The notes beneath the pieces are model-generated. The model was not told the origin of the DNA, made no database searches, and saw only the letters and a list, made by a program, of their open reading frames with translations. A DNA stretch of 36,530 nt, from positions 1 through 36,530 of the forward strand of contig CAMDOF010000067.1 in the NCBI GenBank assembly GCA_945903465.1, read 5' to 3'. The translations under genes were made by a program, and so were the position numbers. Positions within the stretch are counted from its first letter, which is position 1; every line of letters begins with the position of its first letter. The stretch comes from Opitutus sp. GAS368 (GTDB lineage Bacteria > Verrucomicrobiota > Verrucomicrobiia > Opitutales > Opitutaceae). Shown piece by piece: positions 25,868 to 34,167 of this stretch.

Positions 25868-27112
25868 ATGCGCTTCACTCGATACCACCTCTGGCTCGCG
25901 CTTCTCGTGGCTCTGCCCGCGGGAGTCGATGCGCAACCGGCGTCTTTGCCGAACGAACAGGTCGATCTGCTGCGCGCCGTCGCCAACGCCCCGGCGTTGA
26001 ACGCGGCGTCCCGTCGCACCACCGCGGCCCGCGAGCGCGTGAATGCCGCGGGCCGACTGCCGGATGTCGAGGTCGAGGGCATGGGTTCGCGCATGGTTGG
26101 ACCGATGGGCGAACGCGCCACCATGTGGGAGGTCAACGTGCGTCAGCCTCTGCCGAAACGTGGCGAGCGGGCGGCGGATCGCGAACGCGCTCGTGCCGCG
26201 GTTTCCATGTCGGATGCAAACTACGCGCTGATGGCCGGAGAAATGGCTGCCGATACCACAATGGCGCTCGCGGAAGCGGAAGGCGCGAATGCGCGGATTC
26301 GCCTGCTGGAAACGCAGGTCGGCCGGCTCGATGCGGTGCTTCGCAGCATTGAAGCCAGGATTGCGTCGGGCGGGGGGCGTCTCGCTGACCGGCTGACGGT
26401 GCAGTCGCGCGTGGCGTCGATGCAGTTGATGATTGAAGAAGAGCGACTGATGGCGGCCGATGCGTTGGCCGAGGCGCGCGGACGTCTCGGGCTTAATCCG
26501 GACGCGCCATTACCTGCGTTTGCGGCTCCTACCGCTAGTGACATCGAGGCTGACGAGGCGGCCGTCGTTCGACTCGCCGCCGCGCGAACGGACGAGGCCA
26601 ACGCGATGGTGAAAATGGCGCGGGCTTCCGCGAATCCGATGACTTCGGTCGGTGTGCGGTTCGAAAATGAGCGGCGCGCGATGGGCGACGAGAATACGCT
26701 CGGGGTTGCGTTCATGTCCGAAATTCCCTGGCGCAGCCGCCGCTACGCCCGCGCGGAAGTGCGCGCCGCTGAAGCGGAACGCGGCGCCGCACAGACGGAT
26801 GCGACGGCCGCCCGCTATCGCATTTCCGCGGCGGTCACACGCGTGGATCGCGCCGAGCGTCTTGCCGCGACCGCGCGGCGTTTGAGCAGTGAAACGCTCG
26901 CTCGGCTGAACGCCGAATTCGACTCGATGATTCGCACGGCCGGTGTGAGCACCCCGATGGGCGAATCGACGATCCTGCAAACCGTCGAAATTCTCGAAAA
27001 ATCCACGGATACCGAAATCCAGGCGATCCGGGCCGATACCGCGGTCCGCACCGCTCGCGCCGGACTCTGGCGCTACATGCCGGCTAGCCAATTCCAGAAC
27101 GCGAAAAACTGA
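25868..27112 (+). CDS. TolC-family outer-membrane efflux channel (CusC/CzcC-like)
   Basis: A 414-residue outer-membrane factor that would complete a tripartite metal efflux pump with the CusB- and CusA-like proteins downstream. The signal peptide (MRFTRYHLWLALLVALPAGV, cleavage near DAQ) has no lipobox Cys, unlike CusC, so it is probably not lipidated. Two long Ala/Glu/Arg-rich helical repeats fit the outer-membrane efflux protein fold, with the coiled-coil VNAAGRLPDVEVEG and VNVRQPLPKRGER segments in the first repeat and FMSEIPWRSRRYARAEVRAA in the second. The last two are the equivalent strand-helix joins. It is 8 bp from the next gene. Confidence 0.88.
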   Translation: MRFTRYHLWLALLVALPAGVDAQPASLPNEQVDLLRAVANAPALNAASRRTTAARERVNAAGRLPDVEVEGMGSRMVGPMGERATMWEVNVRQPLPKRGERAADRERARAAVSMSDANYALMAGEMAADTTMALAEAEGANARIRLLETQVGRLDAVLRSIEARIASGGGRLADRLTVQSRVASMQLMIEEERLMAADALAEARGRLGLNPDAPLPAFAAPTASDIEADEAAVVRLAAARTDEANAMVKMARASANPMTSVGVRFENERRAMGDENTLGVAFMSEIPWRSRRYARAEVRAAEAERGAAQTDATAARYRISAAVTRVDRAERLAATARRLSSETLARLNAEFDSMIRTAGVSTPMGESTILQTVEILEKSTDTEIQAIRADTAVRTARAGLWRYMPASQFQNAKN

Positions 27113-27120
27113 TCCTTACC

Positions 27121-27570
27121 ATGACTCGAAACATCTTCATTTTCCTCGGCACTTTTGTCGCCGGTGCGCTGATTGCCCTCGTCGCTCGTGCCGCGATGTT
27201 CGCCCCCCACAAGGGCCATGAAGGCCACCCGGCTCCCGGGGGCGACTATGCTGCCATGGTCTCTAATCCACTCGCGCCCGCGAACACCGGCGCGAAACAG
27301 GCGGAAAACACGAGCGCTGTGGCGACGGCAAAAGCGACGGCCAGCGGTCCGCACGCGGGCCACGGTGCCGCCGCGACGACGGCCGCGACCGACAAACCGG
27401 TAAACACCGTTTGCGCAATCTGCGGCATGGACGTCGATCCGAAGCTTCCGACGCTGGAATATCAGGGGAAGAGAATCGGGTTCGGCTGCAAAATGTGCCC
27501 GCCGAAGTTCAAGGCCGAACCGGACCGCTACGGCCCGTTCTATTTGCGCAACGAGGTCATCAAGAAGTAA
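27121..27570 (+). CDS. Membrane-anchored His/Cys-rich metal-binding protein
   Basis: A 149-residue protein with an N-terminal membrane anchor (residues 4-25), His clusters HKGHEGH (30-36) and HAGH (78-81) in an Ala/Thr-rich linker, and a C-terminal Cys domain: C98-AI-C101-GMD and C123-KM-C126, with YQGKRIGFGCKMCPPKF. This resembles a YHS/TRASH-type domain, found in metal-trafficking proteins. It is packed between the channel (8 bp) and adaptor (6 bp) genes, so it likely acts in periplasmic metal delivery, analogous in position to CusF although unrelated in sequence. No named family is certain. Confidence 0.8.
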   Translation: MTRNIFIFLGTFVAGALIALVARAAMFAPHKGHEGHPAPGGDYAAMVSNPLAPANTGAKQAENTSAVATAKATASGPHAGHGAAATTAATDKPVNTVCAICGMDVDPKLPTLEYQGKRIGFGCKMCPPKFKAEPDRYGPFYLRNEVIKK

Positions 27571-27576
27571 ACTGTC

Positions 27577-28911
27577 ATGCGCTCTCCCACTCTCATTTTC
27601 GCTGTGGCCGGCTTGGCGCTGGGCGCAGGCCTGATCGCATTCCTGCCGCGAGACGCGCTCTTCTCTGTCTCCGGCCAGCATGACCACGCCGCGGAAGCCG
27701 CCGTGCCCGGTGAGCGCTGGGCCTGCCCGATGATGGACTTCATCAGCAAAAAACCCGGCGATTGCCCAGTGTGCGGAATGAAAATGACGAAAGTCACCGC
27801 AGGCGAGTTGAGTCGCGAGCAGCAACGGCGCATGGACGTGCAAACGTCCACGGTAACGGAGGGTCCGGCCCGCAGCCTGATCCGCGCTTATGGCGCAGTG
27901 CGCTATGACGATCGCACGTTGCAGGTGGTGATTCCGCGCGTCGGTGGACGGATCGTGAAGCGCCACAATGCCGCGCGGCACGTCGGCACGCTCGTGAAGG
28001 TTGGCGATCCCATCGTCGATCTCTACAGCCCAGAAACTTTCGCGGCCCAGGGCGAACTCGCCGCCGCGGTAAAGCTGGGTGACCAGCCGACGATTCGAGC
28101 GCTCGCCGACCGTCTCGAACGTTGGAATCTCGGCGCCGTCGCTAAGGCCATTCTCGATGGTGGCGGGCCGGTGGACACGCTCACCATCACGAGCCCGTTC
28201 GCGGGCCGCGTCGTGCTCGCGCTCGACGGCGAAGGAGACGGCATGAAAGGCGCGACGCTGCCGCAGATCGGACAAGAAGTGAAGGCCGATGCTCCGTTAC
28301 TGCGGCTCGTCGATCCGAGCGCTTACATGCTCGTGATTCACGTGCCGGAGAGCCGCGCCCATTGGCTGACCGAGGGCCATCCCACGCGACTTTCGTCCGA
28401 CGACAAAGGCGACCTGCCCGACATCGAGGCCATCATCGCTTGGGTCGCCCCGGAGCTGAATTTGGAAATTCGCGCGCGCGAAGTGCACATTCACTTGCGC
28501 GACCCCAAAGGCCGGCTTTTGCCCGGCAGCCTCATCAGTGCGCGTTTTCAAACCGCGCTCGGCGGTGACTTGGAGGTCGCCGATGTGGCGAAGCCGGAAA
28601 CATGGGGCAAATTTCCGCTCATCCCGAAGACGGCTGTGCTCTCCACCGGTGTGCGCCATGTCGCGTGGCGTGTCGCCGAGCGCCAGCGCGACGGCCGGCT
28701 GCGCTTCGAACTCGCCGCGCTCGCGCTCGGACCGCGGCTCGAGGACGAATCGGGGAACGATGTCTATGTCGTGCGAGCCGGCCTGAAGGCAGGCGATGAG
28801 GTCGCGACACAAGGTGTCTTCCTGATCGACAGCCAGGCCCAGCTCGCGGGCACGGCCAGCCTGCTCTTCCCCAAGGGCGCGGTCGCGCCCGCTGGCAGTC
28901 ACCAGCACTAA
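27577..28911 (+). CDS. cusB: RND efflux periplasmic adaptor, CusB-type, with heavy-metal-binding domain
   Basis: A 444-residue membrane-fusion protein linking the RND pump to the outer-membrane channel. An N-terminal hydrophobic anchor (about 5-23) is followed by a heavy-metal-binding domain: WACPMMDFISKKPGDCPVCG ending MKM, with Cys50, Cys63 and Cys66. The usual family pattern is YxCPMHP; here Met-Asp replaces the His-Pro. The barrel-sandwich/lipoyl halves are around 108-150 (IPRVGGRIVKRH) and 207-235 (TITSPFAGRVV), then the beta-barrel (PSAYMLVIHVPES) and membrane-proximal domain (IPKTAVLSTGVRHVAWR). It ends in HQH. Gene order and type support a Cus-like system. Confidence 0.92.
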   Translation: MRSPTLIFAVAGLALGAGLIAFLPRDALFSVSGQHDHAAEAAVPGERWACPMMDFISKKPGDCPVCGMKMTKVTAGELSREQQRRMDVQTSTVTEGPARSLIRAYGAVRYDDRTLQVVIPRVGGRIVKRHNAARHVGTLVKVGDPIVDLYSPETFAAQGELAAAVKLGDQPTIRALADRLERWNLGAVAKAILDGGGPVDTLTITSPFAGRVVLALDGEGDGMKGATLPQIGQEVKADAPLLRLVDPSAYMLVIHVPESRAHWLTEGHPTRLSSDDKGDLPDIEAIIAWVAPELNLEIRAREVHIHLRDPKGRLLPGSLISARFQTALGGDLEVADVAKPETWGKFPLIPKTAVLSTGVRHVAWRVAERQRDGRLRFELAALALGPRLEDESGNDVYVVRAGLKAGDEVATQGVFLIDSQAQLAGTASLLFPKGAVAPAGSHQH

Positions 28912-28962
28912 ACATCTCAACTGCGCACCCGGACTCCGCGTCGCACTCACGCTCCCGCTTCA

Positions 28963-31900
28963 ATGCTCTCGTTTGTCATCCGCAATACTTTCCTCACGCT
29001 CACCGCGTCGCTCGCGCTCGCGGTCGCCGGGTTCTGGGCGTGGCGTCACGTGCCCGTCGACGCGATTCCCGATCTCAGCGACAACCAGGTCATCGTGTGG
29101 GCAGAATGGCCGGGGAAGAGCCCGCAGGACATGGATGCGCAAGTCACGTCGCGGCTCGCCCGCGAACTGCAAGGACTTCCCAGCGTACAGACGGTTCGCG
29201 GCATGTCGCTCTACGGCGCGAGCTATATCTACGTGATTTTCGAAGAGCGTCGCGATTTGTATGACTGCCGCACGCGCGTCCTGGAGCGGCTTTCTCAGCT
29301 CCAAGGCATTTTACCGGCCGGCGTGAATCCGCGCCTCGGACCGGATGCGACCGCGATGGGACAGGTCTATGCCTTCACTCTACAAGGTCCGCAGAGCATC
29401 GAAAAGAAACGCTTCATCCTCGATCAGATCGTCGTGCCAGCATTGCGGGCAGTGCGGGGTGTGGCGGAGGTCGCGCCCGCAGGTGGCGTTGTGCGTGAGT
29501 ATCAAATCGACGTCGATCCCACCCGGCTGGAGGAACAGGGCGTCACGCTGGAAATGCTCATGATGGCGGTGCAGAACGCCGGCCGCGACGTGGGCGCGAT
29601 GAGCGTCGAGCAGACCGGCGTCGAGACGATGATTCGTGGCGTGGGATTCATTCGCTCCGTCGCCGATGTCGAAAATATCATCATTCGTGGCGACCGGCTA
29701 AAGGGAGCGGGCCTGCGGCTTGGCGACATCGCCGACGTGCAACTCGGCGGCCAGTTCCGCCAAGGCCTGCTGGCTGATGGATATCAAGAGCACGTCGGCG
29801 CGGTCATTGGGATGCGCGTGCAGGAGGACCCGAAGACAGTGATCGGCGCGGTGAAGCAGCGGCTCCTCGATCTGGGTCCGACATTAAAACGCGAACAGCT
29901 CAGCGTCGTTTCGTTCTACGACCGGTCCCAGCTCATTCGCGAGACGACCGATACCGTCACGAACACGCTCCTCGAGGCCATCCTCACCACCATCATCGTA
30001 GTCGTGGCGTTTCTGCTCCACGTGCGCGCGAGCCTCGCGGTCGCGGTGAGCCTGCCGCTCGGCATGCTCTTCACATTTCTGGTGATGCATCTTTTCGGTG
30101 TGAGTGCGAACATCATGAGCCTGGCCGGCATCGCGATCGCAATCGGCGTGATGGTCGATTTCGGGATAATCATGACCGAAAATATCACGCAGCACCTCGT
30201 GGACCTGCAGGAGAAGTGCAAGCGCGAGGGTCGGCCGATGCCCACATCGCCCTTCAATGCTGAGATCACGGACACGGTGGTGCACGCGGCGCAGGAAGTC
30301 GCGCGACCGCTGCTCACGTCCGCAGCCACCACGGTGATCGGCTTCCTCCCCATTTTCGCGCTGACGGATCAAGCCGGCCGCCTGTTCCAACCGCTCGCAC
30401 TCACGAAGTCGCTCGCGATCAGTGGCGCGGTTCTTTTCGGAACGCTTTTGGTTCCCGTGCTCTGCCGGCTGCTGCTGCCCCCGTGGCACGTGCGCAGGCC
30501 GCTGCTCATCGCCTTGACAGGAGTGGCCGGCGGGCTCGCCTTCGGCTGGTTCGTGCGCGACGGCTGGTCGCTGCCGATGGAATACGGACGCTGGGCGATC
30601 ACGATCCCCGGTTGGATCTTTGCGCCGCTGTTCGCGGTGCTGGTCGGCTCGGCCATCTGGCGGATCGGTCGCGAACGGCTCGTGAACTACGAGGAGAATC
30701 CAATGAGCCGCGGGATTCACGTCGCCTACGAGTGGGCTTACGAACGCATTCAGCGGCACAAGGTGACGTTCACCATCGCCATCGTGTCGATGGCGCTGGG
30801 CGGCTACCTGCTCGGGGCCGGCTGGCAGACGCTGAGCTGGCCGTTGCGAAAAGTGTTCACGGTCGCGGGCGCTGATTTTTCCCAGACCCATCTCGACGCG
30901 GCCATGACGAAGTGGTTCCCCGGCGTAGGCTCCAGCTTCCTGCCGCCGCTCGACGAAGGCTCGCTGTTGTTTATGCCGTCCATTCCGGCGACCGGTGGCT
31001 TGGGTGAAACGCAGCGGATCATGCTGGCGCAAAACCGGCTCATCGAGTCGGTGCCGGAGGTAGCGAGCGTCATGGGGAAAATGGGACGCGCGGAAACTGC
31101 GCTCGACCCGGCGCCCATCGGAATGATCGAGACGGTGGTGCTGCTGAAGCCTTACGCAGAATGGCCCACGCACAAAATCACGCGACCCGATGGCAAGGTG
31201 GAGCACCGGCCGCGCACTCTCGCGGAAGTGCGCGCCGCGCTCGCCGCCATCAGCGACATTCCGGGTGTCGCACCGAGCTGGCTGCAACCGATCGAGACGC
31301 GCGTGGTGATGCTCTCAACCGGTATCCGCAGCCTCATCGCATTGCAGATCCTCGGGGACGACACGGATGCGCTCGAACGCTTCGCGGAGGCGGCGGAAAA
31401 GGTCATTCGACCGACACCGGGCGCTGCCGATGTCCAGATGCAGCGCGAGGGCGGCAAGCCGTATGCGGAGATCCGGCTCAATCCCGCGAGAGTCGCTCGC
31501 TTCGGGCTCAGCAACGAGCAGGTCATGAAATCGGTAGAGACAGCGTTCGGCGGCATGGCCGTCACGTATTCGGTCGAAGGCGCGCTCCGCTATCCGATCC
31601 GCATCCGCTACCTGCGCGAGCGGCGCGACGATCCTGACGAACTGCTTCAGCTCCAAATTCCCGCCGCCGCCGGTCACGGCGCCATCCCCATCACGAACCT
31701 CCTCGCGATTCCAACCGTGCACACGCTGGAGTTTACGGAGAACGGCCCCGACGCGGATGGGCTCCTCAGCCGACTGCCGCTCGCAGTGCAGCGCAATTTC
31801 ACGATTCTCGCGCCTCGCCGCGCCGAACTGACGGTGCCCGCTGGCGATCCGTTGCCGCGTGAAGTGCGTGACGCCATCGCGGCCCAGCAGGTCCGCGTCT

Positions 31901-32694
31901 CGCGCGAACGCCCAAGCGAAGCCGGCCTCACGTATACGATTGGCCCGATGGCGATCCGCTCCGAGGGCGGCAAACGCACGCAATACGTGCTGCTCAACGC
32001 TCGGGGGCGCGGCGAAGTTGAAGTCGTGCGCGATGCCGACGCGCGGGTGCGGGCCGCGCTCGCTGACGGGCGCTTGGAATTGCCGGCCGGCGCAACTTAT
32101 CGCTGGGTCGGTCGCTACGAGCAAAAGATCAAGGCCGACGAGACGCTGCGCTGGATCATCAGCGCGTCGATGCTCGTCATGGTGATGCTGATCTACATCG
32201 GCACGCGGTCGTGGCTCATCACGAACATCATCATTCTGTGCAACGCGACCGTGACTACGGCAGGTGGATTCTTTTTCGTCTGGCTGTGGGGTGCCGAGAT
32301 GACGACGGCCGTGGTCGTCGGCTTCCTCGTGCTGCTCGGCGTGATGTTCAACGATGGCATTCTGCTCGGCACGTATATCCAGGAGCAGTTCAAGACGCAT
32401 CCCGGCACGGTGGCGGAAGTGCATCGCCGTGTCTTCATCGCCGGCCTGCGGCGTCGCCGCCCGGCCATCATGACGAACATGACGGCCATGCTGTCTCTCA
32501 TCCCCGTGCTGTGGTCAACCGGCCGCGGTTCGGAGTTGATGACGCCGATGGTGCTACCGGTGGTCGGTGGGATGATCTTCGACATCGTTTCGTTGTTCTC
32601 CGTCCCGGTGTTCTTCACGTGGTATTGGGAGCGAAAGCTTGCCCGGGAGGCCGAAACGGAAGTCGCCGTCTCCGAACCACAGCCAGCGAGTTGA
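28963..32694 (+). CDS. cusA: Heavy-metal efflux RND transporter, CusA-type, enlarged
   Basis: A 1243-residue inner-membrane proton/metal antiporter, about 200 residues longer than CusA or CzcA. The family signatures are present: PVDAIPDLSDNQVIVWAEWP at the N-terminus, GVMVDFGIIMTEN in TM4 with the proton-relay Asp, and PPLDEGSLLFMP. The three Met of the CusA metal site are all retained: Met671 (LLFM), Met721 (PIGM) and Met783 (VVMLSTGI). The 50-residue spacing of the first two equals that of CusA Met573/Met623. This favours Cu(I)/Ag(I). Two extra segments explain the length: about residues 507-575 (two additional hydrophobic helices) and about 910-988 (periplasmic). It follows the adaptor gene by 51 bp. 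Confidence 0.94.
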   Translation: MLSFVIRNTFLTLTASLALAVAGFWAWRHVPVDAIPDLSDNQVIVWAEWPGKSPQDMDAQVTSRLARELQGLPSVQTVRGMSLYGASYIYVIFEERRDLYDCRTRVLERLSQLQGILPAGVNPRLGPDATAMGQVYAFTLQGPQSIEKKRFILDQIVVPALRAVRGVAEVAPAGGVVREYQIDVDPTRLEEQGVTLEMLMMAVQNAGRDVGAMSVEQTGVETMIRGVGFIRSVADVENIIIRGDRLKGAGLRLGDIADVQLGGQFRQGLLADGYQEHVGAVIGMRVQEDPKTVIGAVKQRLLDLGPTLKREQLSVVSFYDRSQLIRETTDTVTNTLLEAILTTIIVVVAFLLHVRASLAVAVSLPLGMLFTFLVMHLFGVSANIMSLAGIAIAIGVMVDFGIIMTENITQHLVDLQEKCKREGRPMPTSPFNAEITDTVVHAAQEVARPLLTSAATTVIGFLPIFALTDQAGRLFQPLALTKSLAISGAVLFGTLLVPVLCRLLLPPWHVRRPLLIALTGVAGGLAFGWFVRDGWSLPMEYGRWAITIPGWIFAPLFAVLVGSAIWRIGRERLVNYEENPMSRGIHVAYEWAYERIQRHKVTFTIAIVSMALGGYLLGAGWQTLSWPLRKVFTVAGADFSQTHLDAAMTKWFPGVGSSFLPPLDEGSLLFMPSIPATGGLGETQRIMLAQNRLIESVPEVASVMGKMGRAETALDPAPIGMIETVVLLKPYAEWPTHKITRPDGKVEHRPRTLAEVRAALAAISDIPGVAPSWLQPIETRVVMLSTGIRSLIALQILGDDTDALERFAEAAEKVIRPTPGAADVQMQREGGKPYAEIRLNPARVARFGLSNEQVMKSVETAFGGMAVTYSVEGALRYPIRIRYLRERRDDPDELLQLQIPAAAGHGAIPITNLLAIPTVHTLEFTENGPDADGLLSRLPLAVQRNFTILAPRRAELTVPAGDPLPREVRDAIAAQQVRVSRERPSEAGLTYTIGPMAIRSEGGKRTQYVLLNARGRGEVEVVRDADARVRAALADGRLELPAGATYRWVGRYEQKIKADETLRWIISASMLVMVMLIYIGTRSWLITNIIILCNATVTTAGGFFFVWLWGAEMTTAVVVGFLVLLGVMFNDGILLGTYIQEQFKTHPGTVAEVHRRVFIAGLRRRRPAIMTNMTAMLSLIPVLWSTGRGSELMTPMVLPVVGGMIFDIVSLFSVPVFFTWYWERKLAREAETEVAVSEPQPAS

Positions 32695-32701
32695 ACGAAC
32701 T

Positions 32702-32729
32702 GAGGGATTTTGCCCGCGCCGGCGTTAAA
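32702..32729 (+). promoter_or_regulatory. Candidate ECF promoter for cassette 2
   Basis: TGAGGGATTTTGC starting at 32702 repeats the element before 25408, and is followed by GTTAAA (32724-32729) after a spacer one base longer. The next start codon (32738) is only 8 nt beyond, so if this is the -10 box the transcript would be nearly leaderless. It sits just after the cusA stop codon. Confidence 0.55.
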
Positions 32730-32737
32730 CGTTTGCG

Positions 32738-33091
32738 ATGAATCCAGACACTCTTGAACGGCGGCTAGAAGCGTATGCCAAACAGCCGCTGCCAGCGGCG
32801 CCTACGAATGTCGCCGTCGCCGTATGGCTCGAAATCGAGCGTCGCCGTCACGAGTCCCTGCTAGCGCGACTTGGCTGGCACAAATTATTGGAACGTCCGG
32901 CTTGGGCGCTGGCGGGCCTCGCCTTCGCGCTCGCGGTGGGCGCGATCCCGGCTGTGGCGTTCAGTCGCGTGCAGCAAGCCAGACAACTTGCCCGTGACTC
33001 GTTGCATTTCGAAGTGTTTTCACCGCGCCCACGCGGCCAGATCGCGAACCTATTGGCGCATCCGGAAAATTCTCCCAATCACTCACCATGA
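32738..33091 (+). CDS. CnrY-like single-pass membrane anti-sigma factor (cassette 2)
   Basis: A 117-residue protein with a cytoplasmic arm, one membrane segment (about 55-75, WALAGLAFALAVGAIPAVAF) and a short periplasmic tail. The arm motif VAVWLEIERRR (27-37) parallels VWQRIKQR in the cassette 1 protein, although the rest is poorly conserved. Its stop codon overlaps the sensor start (ATGA, 33088-33091), so the two are translationally coupled. The anti-sigma role is inferred from gene order and topology; CnrY-type proteins diverge quickly and no signature is decisive. Confidence 0.72.
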   Translation: MNPDTLERRLEAYAKQPLPAAPTNVAVAVWLEIERRRHESLLARLGWHKLLERPAWALAGLAFALAVGAIPAVAFSRVQQARQLARDSLHFEVFSPRPRGQIANLLAHPENSPNHSP

Positions 33092-33513
33092 AAAGAGTCG
33101 TGCTGTTTTTTGTCGCCGTCGTCGTGGTTGCCGCGCTTGCAGGGTTCGCCACCCTGAAACTGTCGAGGCACGGCCCGCGTGAGCATGTCGCGGCCCATGA
33201 TTGGCTACACAAGGAGTTGAAACTGACCGCGGAACAAGAACGCGCGCTCGAGCCCGTCGAAGCGAAATTCAGTGTGAAGGAGCGCGAGTTCGCTGCGGCA
33301 TTGCTCGAAGCAAATCGCAGCCTGGCGCGCGTCATGGGCGAAGAGAAAACCTTCACGCCGCGGGTCGCCGCCGCCGTCGAGATCGTTCACCAGCGCATGG
33401 GTGATTTGCAGAAGGCATCGATCGAGCATGTCTTCGAAATGCGAACCGTGCTCTCGCCCGAACAGGGCGACAAACTCCTCGCGCTTGCTCGGAAAATTCT
33501 CGAATCGCACTGA
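33088..33513 (+). CDS. CnrX-like periplasmic metal sensor with the full ligand set (cassette 2)
   Basis: A 141-residue sensor anchored by an N-terminal helix (about 4-23). Candidate ligands are His37 and His41 (AHDWLHKELKLT), Glu58, and His114 with Met118 (IEHVFEMRTVLS). The known nickel/cobalt ligands of Cupriavidus CnrX are His42, His46, Glu63, His119 and Met123; every one of the five is matched at a constant offset of five residues. The rest of the chain is helical and charged, as in that family. On metal binding it should release the sigma factor through the CnrY-like protein. Ni(II) or Co(II) sensing is inferred from the ligand match, although the adjacent pump looks Cu/Ag-type. Confidence 0.88.
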   Translation: MKRVVLFFVAVVVVAALAGFATLKLSRHGPREHVAAHDWLHKELKLTAEQERALEPVEAKFSVKEREFAAALLEANRSLARVMGEEKTFTPRVAAAVEIVHQRMGDLQKASIEHVFEMRTVLSPEQGDKLLALARKILESH

Positions 33514-33517
33514 GCGC

Positions 33518-34132
33518 GTGGATGATCCGGACCTACCGCTTATTCAGGCGCTCCAGACAGGAGACGACACGGCGTTGAACGAACTTATCAACCGGCATAG
33601 CGCGCCGTTGTTTCATTTCGCTTTCCGCGTCGTGCGCGATGAAAGCGCGGCGCGCGATGTGGTGCAGGAGACATTCGTGCGGGCGTATTTTGGCGCGGCG
33701 AAGTTCAGACCGCGGGCGACGGTCAAGACGTGGCTCTACGCGATTGCGCTTAATCTTTCGCGCGACTTTATGCGGCGGCGGATGCGGCGCCGCGAAGCGT
33801 TTTCGCTGAACGCAAAGGCAGGGCTGGCAGGAGAGGCGGAAGTCGTTGACGGCGCACCGCACGTGAATGATGTGGCCGGAAAGCAAGATGAGTTTGCCCT
33901 GTTGCAACAGGGCATCGATCAACTGCCTCGACATCTGCGCGAGGCGTTGATCGCCTTTTCCCTCGAAGGTAAGTCGCAGCGAGAGGTAGCGGATATTCTC
34001 GGCACCACGCCGAAAACGGTCGAACTGCGAGTTTACCACGCGAAAAGGAAGCTGCGCGAATGGCTCAAGGAATTCGAGATGACGGAAGATTTGTTGAGGG
34101 ATCGCGCCGCTTCCGAACGATTAAAGCCATAG
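33518..34132 (+). CDS. ECF RNA polymerase sigma factor, CnrH-like (cassette 2)
   Basis: A 204-residue group IV sigma factor. The GTG at 33518, four bases after the sensor stop, is chosen; longer in-frame upstream sequence lies inside the sensor gene and has no sigma character. Region 2: ARDVVQETFVRAYFGAAKF, then TVKTWLYAIALNLSRDFMRRR. Region 4: LPRHLREALIAFSLEGKSQ, then REVADILGTTPKTVELRVYHAKRKL. It is clearly a sigma factor but only moderately similar to the one in cassette 1, so the duplication is old or the two have separate origins. Confidence 0.92.
   Translation: MDDPDLPLIQALQTGDDTALNELINRHSAPLFHFAFRVVRDESAARDVVQETFVRAYFGAAKFRPRATVKTWLYAIALNLSRDFMRRRMRRREAFSLNAKAGLAGEAEVVDGAPHVNDVAGKQDEFALLQQGIDQLPRHLREALIAFSLEGKSQREVADILGTTPKTVELRVYHAKRKLREWLKEFEMTEDLLRDRAASERLKP
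34095..34126 (+). promoter_or_regulatory. Partial copy of the ECF element before the second small secreted protein
   Basis: TGAGGGAT (34095-34102), the first eight bases of the 13-bp element, lies inside the end of the sigma gene, with TTAAAG at 34121-34126, 39 bp before the next start codon. The TTTGC part is absent and the spacing is two to three bases longer, so it may be a diverged or non-functional site. Confidence 0.3.
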
Positions 34133-34134
34133 TT

Positions 34135-34167
34135 CCCACTCCCATCCCACTCCCATCCCACTCCCAT
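34135..34167. repeat. 11-bp tandem repeat, three exact copies reaching into the start codon
   Basis: CCCACTCCCAT is repeated exactly at 34135-34145, 34146-34156 and 34157-34167. The last AT supplies the first two bases of the ATG of the next gene. It replaces any Shine-Dalgarno, and copy-number change by slippage would alter the leader of this gene. Confidence 0.9.
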
